Source: Burkholderiaceae bacterium
GTDB lineage: Bacteria > Pseudomonadota > Gammaproteobacteria > Burkholderiales > Burkholderiaceae_B
NCBI GenBank assembly: GCA_023653055.1
Contig: JAMNXR010000008.1
Location: 68,733 to 132,732 of the forward strand
Direction of reading: 5' to 3'
Length of the DNA: 64,000 bases
Position numbers and translations under genes: made by a program. Each line of letters opens with the position of its first letter. Position 1 is the first letter of the stretch. The notes beneath the pieces are model-generated. The model ran no database searches and had not been told where the DNA came from. It was given only the letters and a program-made list of their open reading frames with translations. Positions 32,841 to 43,164 of this stretch are shown here, piece by piece.

Positions 32841-34805
32841 ATGTTTGATTTCATTCGTAGTCATCAGCGCTGGATGCAACTCATTTTGTTGCTCCTGATT
32901 GTTCCTTCCTTCGTCTTCTTTGGCGTTCAAGGCTATTCTGGTTTTATGGCCAGCGAACCTGAGCTGGTCACTGTTGGGGATCAACCCATCACCCTTGGGC
33001 AATTCAATCAAGCAAGAACTGCGCAGCTGGAACAATATCGTAATGCGCTCGGCAGCCAGTTTGATCCGGCCGCTTTTGATACGGCTGATTTCCGTGAACA
33101 ACTCCTCAACCGCATGATTGATGAACGCACGGTTGCGCTCGCTGCAGCCAAAGGCCGTTATTCGGTTTCTGACGAAACACTGCGTCGCACAATCGCAGCA
33201 ATCCCAGCGGTTCAGGAAAATGGACAGTTTTCCTCGCAGCGTTATCGTGACGTTTTGGCCGCTCAAGGCATGAACCCTACGACCTTTGAGCTTGGCTTGA
33301 GGCGCGATCTGGCCATTGCGCAAGTGCTTCAGCCCATTGGTTTGACTGCACGTGTACCCGCCGAGGTTGCTGAAAAAATTCTTGCATTACTGACTGAAAA
33401 ACGTACGGTCGAGCGTCGCATTTTTGCAGCCAAGGACTTTACGCAATCGGTTAATGTCACAGATGACGACATCAAAAAATGGTACGACAACAATCAGGCA
33501 AAACTTCTTGTCCCTGAAAATGTTGAAGTGCAGTTCGTGGTCTTGAATGAGCAGGCTGCCTCTAAAGACATTAAAGTTTCGGATGAAAATATCCAAAGCT
33601 TTTATAAGCAAAACCAAACGCGCTATGGTCAGCCAGAACGTCGCCGTGTGAGCCATATTCTGATTGAGTTACCTGCTTCTGCAAATGACGCGATCAAGGC
33701 GCAGGCTCGCGCTAAAGCAGAGGACATCGCCAAACGCGCGACCGCGACGCCGCAGTCTTTCGCGGCACTTGCCAAAGAGTTTTCTCAAGACTCGGGTTCT
33801 GCCAATCTTGGTGGAGATCTCGGCTGGATTAGCAAAAATATGCTTATTCCTCAAGTTGAAACGGCCGTGTTTGAGTTGGATCGCGGCAAGATTTCAGGTG
33901 TGGTGGAAAGTCCTTTTGGTTTTCACGTGATTAACGTTGTAGATATTCAGCCAGCTTCTGTAAAACCTCTCGCAGAAGTGAAAGACGATATCACCAACGA
34001 GATTCGTAAACAGCTTGCTGCTGAGCAGTTTGCGCAGTTAGGCAGCAAGCTCACCAGTCTTGTTTATGATCAGCGCGATAGCCTTGCTCCAATTGCGACC
34101 GCACTCAATTTGCCCATCCGAACAGTGAAAGGTCTCACGAGAGAAGGTTTGCTACCTGCAACACAACGCGGCCCAACTGAAATTTCCGAAGAAGATCAAA
34201 GCATTCTTGGCAACCTCAAGGTGCGACAGGCTGTGTTCTCTTCTGACGTTTTCAAAGAAAAACTCAATTCTGGTGTGATTGAAGTTTCACCTGACATCAT
34301 TTTGGCTGTGCGCGTATCTGCTATTCATCCAGCACATGTTCCTGCTTTGAGCGAAGTCTCAGCACAAATCAAGCAACGGTTGGTTGATGAGCGCGCACTC
34401 GCTGCGGCAAAGTCAGCAGGCCTGCTCGTACTCGAGGCGCTTAAAGCTGCACCAGACAGCGAAGTCAAAGATTTTGAAACTGCTGTTGAGGTTACCCGCC
34501 AACAGCCTTCTTCGCTGACCCGCGAACAGCTTGAAGCTGTGATGTCTGCGATGGCAAAGCCTTTACCAAGTTATATCGGTGCTGAAGGTTCTGACCAATA
34601 CACTGTCTTTAGACTTTCAAAGGTTGAGGCAGGTGCTGCACCAGAAGCGGGTCAAATTTCTCAACTGCAAGCCCAGCTTTCTCAAGCTTGGGGCGCTGCT
34701 GAAGAGCAAGCTGCACTGAAAGTATTGCGCCAGGAGTATAAAGTCAAAATGTTGCCAGATGCCGGCAAGCTGATTAGCGGTGAGCTAGACGCTGCGAAAC
34801 TCTAA
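32841..34805 (+). CDS. ppiD: SurA N-terminal/parvulin-domain membrane peptidyl-prolyl isomerase (PpiD-like)
   Basis: MFDFIRSHQRWMQLILLLLIVPSFVFFGVQGY, parvulin motif VSHILIE..FSQDSGSANLGGDLGWI..GVVESPFGFHVINV. Confidence 0.9.
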   Translation: MFDFIRSHQRWMQLILLLLIVPSFVFFGVQGYSGFMASEPELVTVGDQPITLGQFNQARTAQLEQYRNALGSQFDPAAFDTADFREQLLNRMIDERTVALAAAKGRYSVSDETLRRTIAAIPAVQENGQFSSQRYRDVLAAQGMNPTTFELGLRRDLAIAQVLQPIGLTARVPAEVAEKILALLTEKRTVERRIFAAKDFTQSVNVTDDDIKKWYDNNQAKLLVPENVEVQFVVLNEQAASKDIKVSDENIQSFYKQNQTRYGQPERRRVSHILIELPASANDAIKAQARAKAEDIAKRATATPQSFAALAKEFSQDSGSANLGGDLGWISKNMLIPQVETAVFELDRGKISGVVESPFGFHVINVVDIQPASVKPLAEVKDDITNEIRKQLAAEQFAQLGSKLTSLVYDQRDSLAPIATALNLPIRTVKGLTREGLLPATQRGPTEISEEDQSILGNLKVRQAVFSSDVFKEKLNSGVIEVSPDIILAVRVSAIHPAHVPALSEVSAQIKQRLVDERALAAAKSAGLLVLEALKAAPDSEVKDFETAVEVTRQQPSSLTREQLEAVMSAMAKPLPSYIGAEGSDQYTVFRLSKVEAGAAPEAGQISQLQAQLSQAWGAAEEQAALKVLRQEYKVKMLPDAGKLISGELDAAKL

Positions 34806-34808
34806 AGT

Positions 34809-35468
34809 TTACCTAAGCATTGGAAAGAGTACCTTACGCACATTTTCCATCAAAAATACTTGTGCTTGTTCATTGGGATGAATTGTGTCGGCCTGAAACA
34901 TGGCCGCGTTATCTGCGATGCCTTCTAGAAAAAACGGAATGAGTGCAGTATTTTCAGTGCGCGCGACCTCTTCAAATAAGACTTTAAATGCCGTTGTGTA
35001 TTCGCGACCATAATTCGGGGGTATTTGCATACCGGCCAAAATGGGTTGTGCACCCATCTTTTTTATTAATTGCACCATTTTCAGCATATTGTTTTTAGTC
35101 ATTTCAAGAGGTAAGCCTCTTAATGCATCGTTGGCACCCAGTTCCACTAAAACAATGTTCGGATTTGTACGCTCTAGTAGTGCTTTTAAGCGATTCAATC
35201 CACCGCTCGTGGTGTCTCCACTAATACTGGCATTGATAATTTCTACTGCGTGATGTGTTTGTTTCAGCGTGTTTCTTAAAAGCTCAACCCAGCCTGAGCC
35301 ACGCTTTAAGCCGTATTCTGCGGAAAGACTATCTCCAACAATTAGAATGCGTAATGGGGTTGATACGGTCTTTTGTTGCGCATGCGTGTAAATTGGATGT
35401 ATTGAACCCAGCATCAGCCCTAAGAGTCCTAGTCCGAATTTACGACGAGAGCGAGAGCGTAATATCAT
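34809..35468 (-). CDS. tesA: Arylesterase / multifunctional acyl-CoA thioesterase I (GDSL)
   Basis: ILIVGDSLSAEYGLKRGSGW, VELGANDALRGLP, DTIHPNEQAQ; signal peptide. Confidence 0.9.
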   Translation of the reverse strand: MILRSRSRRKFGLGLLGLMLGSIHPIYTHAQQKTVSTPLRILIVGDSLSAEYGLKRGSGWVELLRNTLKQTHHAVEIINASISGDTTSGGLNRLKALLERTNPNIVLVELGANDALRGLPLEMTKNNMLKMVQLIKKMGAQPILAGMQIPPNYGREYTTAFKVLFEEVARTENTALIPFFLEGIADNAAMFQADTIHPNEQAQVFLMENVRKVLFPMLR

Positions 35469-36138
35469 GAATGTTGTCACCAATGCGATAGAAGTCAAAA
35501 AGCTCAGTAAGCAGGTATCCGATGCGACAGGTATTTTGAGTATTTTAGATGACGTCAGTTTTTCAGTCGCTGCGGGGCAATCCCTTGCCATCACTGGAGC
35601 CTCGGGGTCTGGCAAATCAACCTTGCTGGGCTTACTCGCTGGTTTGGACCAACCGAGTTCGGGAGAAGTTCATTTACTTGGAAAGTCGCTTTCAAGCATG
35701 AATGAAGATGGTCGTGCTGCATTTAGGGCAAGTCACGTAGGTTTTGTTTTTCAGTCATTTCAATTGCTTCCAAACTTAACCGCACTTGAAAACGTAATGC
35801 TGCCACTTGAGCTTGCAGGATTGACGGCAGTTGAGCCCGCAAAACAAATGTTAGAGAGGGTGGGTTTAGCGACGCGCTTAGACCATTATCCCTCAACGCT
35901 TTCAGGCGGTGAGCAGCAGCGTGTTTCTATCGCCCGCGCTTTTGTTCAGCGTCCTGTTCTAATTTTTGCTGATGAGCCCACGGGTAGTCTTGATGCGACA
36001 ACAGGCTCAACCATTATTGATTTGATGTTTGAAATCGCGGCGCAACAACATACTACGCTGGTGCTTGTCACGCATGATCACTCTCTTGCCGCACGATGCA
36101 ACCGACAAATTGTCTTGCAAGGTGGGCGACTCATTTAG
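35467..36138 (+). CDS. ABC transporter ATP-binding protein (YbbA-like)
   Basis: [44 protein letters not shown]; divergent from tesA. Confidence 0.9.
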   Translation: MNVVTNAIEVKKLSKQVSDATGILSILDDVSFSVAAGQSLAITGASGSGKSTLLGLLAGLDQPSSGEVHLLGKSLSSMNEDGRAAFRASHVGFVFQSFQLLPNLTALENVMLPLELAGLTAVEPAKQMLERVGLATRLDHYPSTLSGGEQQRVSIARAFVQRPVLIFADEPTGSLDATTGSTIIDLMFEIAAQQHTTLVLVTHDHSLAARCNRQIVLQGGRLI

Positions 36139-36153
36139 AGAGCGGTGCTTTTC

Positions 36154-37116
36154 CTAGGTACGACTGCGTCGCCATTCGATCAGGCTATTGACGATACCGC
36201 TTGCACAAATGATTCCGATTCCAGTCCATGTCGTCGAGTCAGGCAAATGCCCCCAAACGAGCCATCCTAAGGTTGCGGCAAACGTAATCTGCACATAAAT
36301 AAATGGTGCGAGCAGTGAGGCCGGCGCAAAGCGATAGGATTGAATTTGCAGAAGATGTCCAATTCCACCCGCGACGCCACTAAGCATTAAAAATGTCCAA
36401 TTTAACGGGCTGAGCATGAGGAGTGTGTTGAGTGCGCTTGGAAGTACAAAAGGGAGACAAAGCGTCAACGCGGCCGTCCCAATCGCACCTCCCCACAACA
36501 CAGTCGTAAAAGCACTATCTTGCGCCAGCATTCTGGATAAAAGATGTTGTGCAGTAAAAAGGCAGGCGGTGAGTAAACCCATGATCACCCCCATCGTTGG
36601 TAGTCCTGCCGAGGGGCGAACGACGATTAGGACACCGATGAGACCAACACCTGCCGCAACCCAACGAGATTTTCGAATGGGTTCTTTTAGTACCCAGGGT
36701 GCAATGGATAACATCAGAAGCGGTGCAATAAATATTAGGGCCGTTGCCTCTGCCTGATGCAGATAGCTGAGAGAAGTAAAAAAGGAAAGTGCCGAACCCA
36801 ACATCGCCGCAGCACGTAAGCATTGAAGCTTTGGGTTTTTGCTTTTAAACACACCCAAGCCTCGGCTCGGCAAAATAATGGTCATCAACAACAAGAGATG
36901 AATGGCGTATCTGAACCAACAAAACACAATCAGTGGGACGCCCGCCGCCATGATCCATTTGCCCATTCCATCAAGCATTGTCAACAGAAATAGCGAAAGT
37001 AGAAGCGCGTTAATGCCTAGAAGAGGTCTCTGTGCCGGAAGGGAGAATGCCACTGCGTTACTGGGGTGGGAGACCCGGGACATCGGCCAAACTCCTGAAA
37101 ATAAAGGGTTAGCCAA
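36154..37116 (-). CDS. DMT-superfamily (EamA) transporter
   Basis: About 10 hydrophobic segments; duplicated EamA pattern with ALIFIAPLLM and APFIYVQITFAATLGWLVWGHLPDSTTWTGIGIICASG. Confidence 0.85.
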   Translation of the reverse strand: MANPLFSGVWPMSRVSHPSNAVAFSLPAQRPLLGINALLLSLFLLTMLDGMGKWIMAAGVPLIVFCWFRYAIHLLLLMTIILPSRGLGVFKSKNPKLQCLRAAAMLGSALSFFTSLSYLHQAEATALIFIAPLLMLSIAPWVLKEPIRKSRWVAAGVGLIGVLIVVRPSAGLPTMGVIMGLLTACLFTAQHLLSRMLAQDSAFTTVLWGGAIGTAALTLCLPFVLPSALNTLLMLSPLNWTFLMLSGVAGGIGHLLQIQSYRFAPASLLAPFIYVQITFAATLGWLVWGHLPDSTTWTGIGIICASGIVNSLIEWRRSRT

Positions 37117-37197
37117 CGCAAAACCCCTAAAAGTGACCAGATCATACGCCAGTTATTTTACTTGTGTCTCACCATAGCCTTGCTAAAATCAATCATC

Positions 37198-38271
37198 ATG
37201 ATGACCCCTTTCTTAGCGAACGCGCGCGCACTTTTATTTTCTTCAGTCATTGGACTGATTTTTGGATTATTTGGTCACGTTAACGCGCAACCACTGCCGC
37301 CCACCGAACTTAGTGTTGTAGGCGGACTCAGCAGCCGTCTCTCCTATATAGATGTTGAACGGCCGTTTTGGACCCGGACTTTACCTGAGCGCTCCAAAGC
37401 ATCAGTGGCTGTGCAGATCAAAGGCTTTGACGAAATGGGACTAAAGGGGCAAGAGCTTCTTCGTTTAATGAGTCAAGGTGTGATCGAGTTTGGTGTGGTG
37501 CCCTTGTCTTACTATGCACCCACAATTCCTGTGCTAGAAGCTATCGATATCGCGGGGCTTGCGACGGACGCCAAGACTGCTCGAGACATTGCGAACGCTT
37601 TCACTCCTGTGCTCAGCCATCATTTTGAATCGGTCAACCAAGTCAAGCTTCTTGGTATTGCACCTTATGGCGCCCAGATATTCTTCTGTCAGGCAGAGGT
37701 TCGCAGTTTGGCAGATCTGCGAGGTTTAACAATTCGAACGATCACGCGTACGCAGGCCGAATTGGTTGAGGCGCTCGGAGCAAAAAGTGTGAGCATGCCC
37801 TTTAAAGAGGTATTTCAGGCACTTGAAAAGAAGTCTATTCATTGTGCGATCGCTGGCGCAACGACAGGGTTCAATGCTAAATGGTATGCAGTCTCGACAC
37901 ACTTGTATGCCTTACCTGTTGGATGGAATCAAGAAGTCCACGCCGTCAATTTAAAGGCGTGGGAAAAACTACCCGAACCCATGCAGGTTTTTCTTGAGTC
38001 AAATCTCAAAGATCTGATCGACAAGTTATGGTTGTTTTCTGAAAAATCGAATCAGCGCGGTATTGAGTGCAATACCGGAAGCAAAGAATGCCTGTCAGTA
38101 CCGAGAGGGCAGATGACACTCGTGCAGCCTACACAAGCAGACTTAGCGTTGATTAAACGGCTCTCAACCCAAAAAGTTTTGACAAAATGGGCTGAGCGTT
38201 GCTCAGATGCGTGCGTGACCGACTACAACCAAACTATTGGTAAGTTACTAAAAAATAGCGTGAAGAAATAA
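37198..38271 (+). CDS. TRAP transporter substrate-binding protein (DctP family)
   Basis: Signal peptide; MSQGVIEFGVVPLSYYAPTIPVLEAIDI, LRGLTIRTITRTQAELVEALGAKSVSMPFKEVFQALEKKSIHCAI. Confidence 0.82.
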   Translation: MMTPFLANARALLFSSVIGLIFGLFGHVNAQPLPPTELSVVGGLSSRLSYIDVERPFWTRTLPERSKASVAVQIKGFDEMGLKGQELLRLMSQGVIEFGVVPLSYYAPTIPVLEAIDIAGLATDAKTARDIANAFTPVLSHHFESVNQVKLLGIAPYGAQIFFCQAEVRSLADLRGLTIRTITRTQAELVEALGAKSVSMPFKEVFQALEKKSIHCAIAGATTGFNAKWYAVSTHLYALPVGWNQEVHAVNLKAWEKLPEPMQVFLESNLKDLIDKLWLFSEKSNQRGIECNTGSKECLSVPRGQMTLVQPTQADLALIKRLSTQKVLTKWAERCSDACVTDYNQTIGKLLKNSVKK

Positions 38272-38294
38272 GCCGCAGATAAGCACTTGATGAT

Positions 38295-38963
38295 TTATTT
38301 TAAATCGCTAGCACGCAGATCCCAGAGCAGCCTAAAGCTGTGATGTTGATGATGTGTCAGATTGAGTCGAGCGGCCATCCATGCACCTGCCGCATCTGCA
38401 CTGCCCAAGTTTGTCGTATCAACTACGACATAAGGCTCCAATACTCTTTTGCTTGGGTCCTCGGAGGGCAGTGGCGTTGATAAGCTTGGTTCTGGGGTCA
38501 ACACTCGAACGGCAATGACTCCAGCGACTTCGTTGCAAAGTGCATCAATCATTGTCAGAGCTGCGTCCGCATTTGCATCAGAACCTAAACAAACTAAACT
38601 GACAAATGCGCCTGTCCCAGCACCTGATATTTCAGTGACCGCATTGACGCGTCTATTCGTATTGAACATTGCACTAAAGTTGCGTACGGACCATTCGGTC
38701 TGGTTTTCAAATGCCTGACGGTAAGGGACACTTGAAAAAACGTGCAAGGTATCCGTGCGGTAGAGCGCAAGATAGGGCCTAGAAGCCGTCTCAGAGTGAT
38801 AGCGTCTTGACCATTTAAAACCAGGGATGGATGCACGCTCTTGCATGTGCTCAGTGTCGTACCACTGATTAAAATCCTCTTCTTTTTCTGGCGCAACATC
38901 CGTCCAGATTAAAAGCTCACCCATCGCATTCAGAGAACGATCAATCACTACTGATTTTTTCAT
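38295..38963 (-). CDS. Conserved hypothetical, dimeric alpha-beta barrel-like (EthD/DUF4286-type N-terminus)
   Basis: N-terminal WTDVAPEKEEDFNQWYDTEHMQERASIPGFKWSRRY pattern. Confidence 0.65.
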   Translation of the reverse strand: MKKSVVIDRSLNAMGELLIWTDVAPEKEEDFNQWYDTEHMQERASIPGFKWSRRYHSETASRPYLALYRTDTLHVFSSVPYRQAFENQTEWSVRNFSAMFNTNRRVNAVTEISGAGTGAFVSLVCLGSDANADAALTMIDALCNEVAGVIAVRVLTPEPSLSTPLPSEDPSKRVLEPYVVVDTTNLGSADAAGAWMAARLNLTHHQHHSFRLLWDLRASDLK

Positions 38964-38971
38964 AATAGAAA

Positions 38972-41263
38972 TTATCCTTTAGCACGTACGATTTTATCGA
39001 CTTGAGGAACATGTCGTATAGAGCGAAATACTTGCGCCAAATGACGACGGCTATCGACTTGAACGGTAAGATTTAGCACGACCGTCGCCATTGCATCATC
39101 ATGCATCGTGACATGAATGATGTTTGAGTCCGCTTGCGCAACCTCAGCAGCAATACGGCCCAAGACACCTCTTTCATTTTTAGCAACAATTTCAATACGT
39201 GCCGACAGATGTTTGGCTGTTTCTTCATCCCAGGCCACGTCCACCCAACGTTCGGGTTCTTTCGTACGTGCCCGCAAAGCGACAGGGCACTCAGCAGTGT
39301 GCACGACTAGCCCATGCCCCACGCGAATGCCTGCAATGATTTGATCGCCAGGCAGCGGACCACAGCAAGGGGCAAGCTGAACACCTTGTCCTTCATTTCC
39401 ATGAATCTGTATAGGCGCCAATTTGGCCGATATCATTTCATCATCCGCAGCCGCAGTGGTCGCAATGAGGGGATGATCGGGTGCAAATCTTCTGGCCACT
39501 ACCGCAGCCAGTCGTTTGCCTAAGCCAATATCTGCAAGAATTTCTTCTCTAGATTTTGCGCCACTCGATCGAGCAAGTTTTTCCCAAATGGGATCTTCAC
39601 TCGCTGGAAGAGTGAGTTTTAATTCATCTAGCGCTTGCGTCAGTAATCGTTCCCCAAACGCAGCGGATTCATCATATTGCACAGTTCTGAGATAGTGACG
39701 AATTTCTGAGCGCGCACGACCGGTTCGTGCGTAATTGAGCCATTGAGCGTTTGGTCGTGAGGCTTGAGAGGTCGTAATCGAGATGGAGTCACCATTCGCA
39801 AGCTCTGTACGAAGTGGTACATCTTCGCCGTTTACTTTCGAAGCAACGGCATGATTACCTACATCCGTATGGATCGAATAAGCAAAGTCGATGACGGTCG
39901 CACCACGAGGCAAGGAAACAATTTTCCCTTTGGGCGTGAACACATATACCGCATCCGGAAACAAATCTACCTTCACGTGCTCGAGAAACTCCGTTGAGTC
40001 GCCCGTTTGACTCTGAATATCTAACAATGATTGCAAAGACTTACTCGTTCGGCTTTGAATGTCTTGCAGATTTGACTGATCACCTTTGTATAACCAATGC
40101 GCAGCCACGCCTTCTTCGGCAATTTGATGCATATCGTGCGTTCTAAACTGAAACTCAATGGGTGTTCCAAAAGGACCCACGAGTGTCGTGTGCAAAGACT
40201 GATAGCCATTTATTTTTGGTATCGCAATGTAATCTTTAAACTTACCTGGTACAGGGCGGTAGAGTTGATGAACAATACCCATCGCCATATAGCACTCAGG
40301 TAAAGATCTCACCACCACGCGAAATCCATAAATATCTAAAACATTCGATAAACTTTTCTTTTGTTTCACCATCTTGTTATAGATGGCATAAAGTGTTTTT
40401 TCGCGACCCCGGACTTCACTCTCTATACCCGCGGCAGGGAGTGCGGCTCTGACTTGTTCATCAATGCGCGTGAGTACTTCACGCCTATTGCCGCGAGCTG
40501 CCATCACCGCTTTTTCCAAGACCGCGTAACGATTGGGATAGATCGCAGCAAAACAAAGATCTTGTAACTCCCGGTACAAGGCGTTGAGACCCAACCGATG
40601 CGCAATAGGTGCATAGATGTCGAGGGTTTCACGTGCCACGCGTCGACGCTTTTCTGGGCTCACTGCATCAAGCGTTCGCATATTGTGTAGACGGTCAGCG
40701 AGCTTAATGAGAATGACCCGGATATCACGCGCCATTGCGAGCAACATCTTTCTAAAGCTTTCAGCCTGTTGTTGTGCTTTGCTAGCGAATTCGAGTCTGT
40801 CTAATTTTGAAAGTCCATCTACAAGCTCTGCGACTTCAGGACCAAATTTTTCGAACAGCTCTTGCTTTGCGATGTCTTGGTCCTCCATGACATCGTGCAA
40901 TAGCGCTGCACGAATTGCATCCACATCGAGTTTCCAGCCTGCGCATATTTCAGCGACTGAAATCGGATGACTAATGTAGGGTGATCCGCTTGAGCGAAAC
41001 TGACCAAGATGTGCCTGATCAGAAAAACGATATGCGTCTCGCACAAGAGCGACGTCTTTTGCATCTAAATAACCATCCAGCAAAAGCTGGAGCGAGGCCA
41101 TCGATGCAACCGCAGGTTCTGTTTCTGTCGTGACGGGAGTCGCTGATCCTGACACTGCACCAAGCCTTTCTTGTTGGTCAGTGGGTCTTCGTGTCAGACG
41201 AGAGCCGACGCGAAGGGCGGCCAATAACCCGGATGATGCATAACGTAGTCCGGGAAAGGCCAT
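38972..41263 (-). CDS. spoT: Bifunctional (p)ppGpp synthetase/hydrolase (RelA/SpoT family)
   Basis: HD domain ALLHDVMEDQ, synthetase KFKDYIAIPKINGYQSLHTTLVGP, TGS VYVFTPKGKIVSLPRGATVIDFAYSIHTDVG, C-terminal ACT. Confidence 0.95.
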   Translation of the reverse strand: MAFPGLRYASSGLLAALRVGSRLTRRPTDQQERLGAVSGSATPVTTETEPAVASMASLQLLLDGYLDAKDVALVRDAYRFSDQAHLGQFRSSGSPYISHPISVAEICAGWKLDVDAIRAALLHDVMEDQDIAKQELFEKFGPEVAELVDGLSKLDRLEFASKAQQQAESFRKMLLAMARDIRVILIKLADRLHNMRTLDAVSPEKRRRVARETLDIYAPIAHRLGLNALYRELQDLCFAAIYPNRYAVLEKAVMAARGNRREVLTRIDEQVRAALPAAGIESEVRGREKTLYAIYNKMVKQKKSLSNVLDIYGFRVVVRSLPECYMAMGIVHQLYRPVPGKFKDYIAIPKINGYQSLHTTLVGPFGTPIEFQFRTHDMHQIAEEGVAAHWLYKGDQSNLQDIQSRTSKSLQSLLDIQSQTGDSTEFLEHVKVDLFPDAVYVFTPKGKIVSLPRGATVIDFAYSIHTDVGNHAVASKVNGEDVPLRTELANGDSISITTSQASRPNAQWLNYARTGRARSEIRHYLRTVQYDESAAFGERLLTQALDELKLTLPASEDPIWEKLARSSGAKSREEILADIGLGKRLAAVVARRFAPDHPLIATTAAADDEMISAKLAPIQIHGNEGQGVQLAPCCGPLPGDQIIAGIRVGHGLVVHTAECPVALRARTKEPERWVDVAWDEETAKHLSARIEIVAKNERGVLGRIAAEVAQADSNIIHVTMHDDAMATVVLNLTVQVDSRRHLAQVFRSIRHVPQVDKIVRAKG

Positions 41264-41274
41264 TTTGATCCTGC

Positions 41275-41478
41275 TTAGGTTGGAACCTTGCGAAGCATTT
41301 CAATGCCGGTCAAACCTGCGGAAATTTCGCGCAAAGCGGTTACCGTGGGTTTATCTTTGCTTTCAAGGCGTGCTGCATGACCTTGGGCCAGTTCGCGGGC
41401 ACGGTACGTTGCAGCTAGCGTAAGCTTAAAGCGGTTAGGGATGTGCTCGAGGCAATCGTCAACGGTGATGCGGGCCAT
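41275..41478 (-). CDS. rpoZ: RNA polymerase omega subunit
   Basis: [33 protein letters not shown]; 68 aa. Confidence 0.95.
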   Translation of the reverse strand: MARITVDDCLEHIPNRFKLTLAATYRARELAQGHAARLESKDKPTVTALREISAGLTGIEMLRKVPT

Positions 41479-41537
41479 GGAAATCCTGTCAGAAGGGGTA
41501 AAAAACAATAAGAGGCCAAGTATACCGCCAGCCTGAT

Positions 41538-42173
41538 TTAAGATAATAGTTTGAGTGACCTGAACAGATCAGGATGTCGAGCCAATTGCCGAGGATATCG
41601 TAACTTAGCCGTTTCAATGATCTGACTCAGCTGGGTCAATGCAATGCTAAAGTCTTGATTAATAATAACATATTCGAACTCTGGTGCGTGCGAAATCTCC
41701 TCGCTCGCCGCCTCAATCCTGCGCACAATCACTGACTCTGCATCTTGACCACGCTGAGTCAAACGCTCTCTGAGCGTAGCAATCGACGGCGGCAAAATAA
41801 AAACACCAATTGCCTCAGGAAATAGTTTTTTCACTTGCTGAGCGCCTTGCCAATCGATTTCAAGCAAAATGTCCTGACCAAAAGAGACCGCCTGGTCAAT
41901 TTTGTCACGTGGTGTACCGTAAAAGTTACCGTGAACTTCCGCCCATTCGAGCAGCTTGTCACTTTGACGCATTGCATCAAAATCGGCTTTACTCACAAAT
42001 CGATAGTCTTTTCCGTCTACTTCTCCCGAACGCGCAGCACGCGTTGTACAGGAGACAGACAGGCACAATGTTGGGTCCCGTGCAAGCAGCGCATTGACCA
42101 AACTTGATTTACCAGCCCCGCTTGGAGCGACAACCATAAAAACGTTTCCGGCAACCAACGACATAGGTGACAA
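41538..42173 (-). CDS. gmk: Guanylate kinase
   Basis: [52 protein letters not shown]. Confidence 0.95.
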   Translation of the reverse strand: MSPMSLVAGNVFMVVAPSGAGKSSLVNALLARDPTLCLSVSCTTRAARSGEVDGKDYRFVSKADFDAMRQSDKLLEWAEVHGNFYGTPRDKIDQAVSFGQDILLEIDWQGAQQVKKLFPEAIGVFILPPSIATLRERLTQRGQDAESVIVRRIEAASEEISHAPEFEYVIINQDFSIALTQLSQIIETAKLRYPRQLARHPDLFRSLKLLS

Positions 42174-42225
42174 TAGTGAAGTTAATTAAGATAAAAGCAT
42201 AGCAGAGTGCTTAAGAGACAACCTA

Positions 42226-43119
42226 ATGAAAGATCTAAGGAATGACACGAATATGAAAACTTCGCACTTAATCACGGTTTCAGAACTTCAGGAGGTGCTC
42301 GCGCAGCACCCTGCGAAAGTTTTACTGTGTGATTGTCGTTACGACTTGGTGGATCCAGCGCTCGGTCAGCGTGCCTATGAGGCGGGTCACATCCCTGGCG
42401 CTATTTATCTCAACTTAGGAAAGGTGTTGAGCGGACAATCTGATGGAACAAACGGGCGGCATCCTTTGCCTGATCCTGAACAACTCGCGCAAGATCTGGT
42501 TGCGTTAGGAGTCAATTCAGATACGCTCATTGTGGCCTATGACTCACCAGGCGCTTCTTATGCAGCCCGTTTGTGGTGGTGCGCGCGCTGGGTCGGTCAC
42601 CAGAACGTAGTTGTTCTAGATGGAACGATCGATGCCTGGACAAAAGCTGGGCTGCCACTTTCGACTGAAACAACGCCTGCAAAACCTACGGGAAACTTTA
42701 AACGTGGGATATCTCTGACTAAAACTGTTGATTATGCGGACGTGCGAGCAGGACTGGGACGTGCGGATCGCCTCATTATTGATGGTCGTCCTGATGATCG
42801 ATTTGAGGGTTTGAATGAAACCTTAGATCCAAAAGCGGGACATATCCCGGGTTCGCTCAGCCGTTTTTCCAAAAACAACCTGGATGCAAGTTTTCGCTTT
42901 AAGTCCCCCGAAGTTTTAAAAGCTGAATTTTCGTCTTTGATGGGTGCACGTGCGCCAGAGCAGATTGTTGCAAGTTGTGGCTCAGGCGTTGCAGCTTGCC
43001 ATTTATTACTCGCAATGGAATTGGCAGGACTGAAGGGGGCCGCGCTCTATGGTGGCTCGTGGAGCGAGTGGTGCGCGCAACCAGGTGCACCGGTTGAGAC
43101 GGGTAAAGCTTCGATTTAA
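42226..43119 (+). CDS. Thiosulfate/3-mercaptopyruvate sulfurtransferase (two rhodanese domains)
   Basis: Duplicated rhodanese domains, active-site ASCGSGVAACH, GHIPGAIYLNL, KAGHIPGSLSRFS. Confidence 0.9.
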   Translation: MKDLRNDTNMKTSHLITVSELQEVLAQHPAKVLLCDCRYDLVDPALGQRAYEAGHIPGAIYLNLGKVLSGQSDGTNGRHPLPDPEQLAQDLVALGVNSDTLIVAYDSPGASYAARLWWCARWVGHQNVVVLDGTIDAWTKAGLPLSTETTPAKPTGNFKRGISLTKTVDYADVRAGLGRADRLIIDGRPDDRFEGLNETLDPKAGHIPGSLSRFSKNNLDASFRFKSPEVLKAEFSSLMGARAPEQIVASCGSGVAACHLLLAMELAGLKGAALYGGSWSEWCAQPGAPVETGKASI

Positions 43120-43164
43120 AATACACAAGAGCCCAAGACAGGGCAATGAAAATAAGGAATATCA

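Noticed and set aside
32835-33323. 162-aa antisense ORF over the ppiD N-terminus
   Set aside because: Overlaps strongly supported ppiD coding; no family motif or RBS evidence
38972-41263. Multiple plus-strand ORFs of 60-117 aa across spoT (e.g. 40617..40970)
   Set aside because: Antisense shadow ORFs; Ser/Arg-rich composition expected from complementary reading of spoT codons
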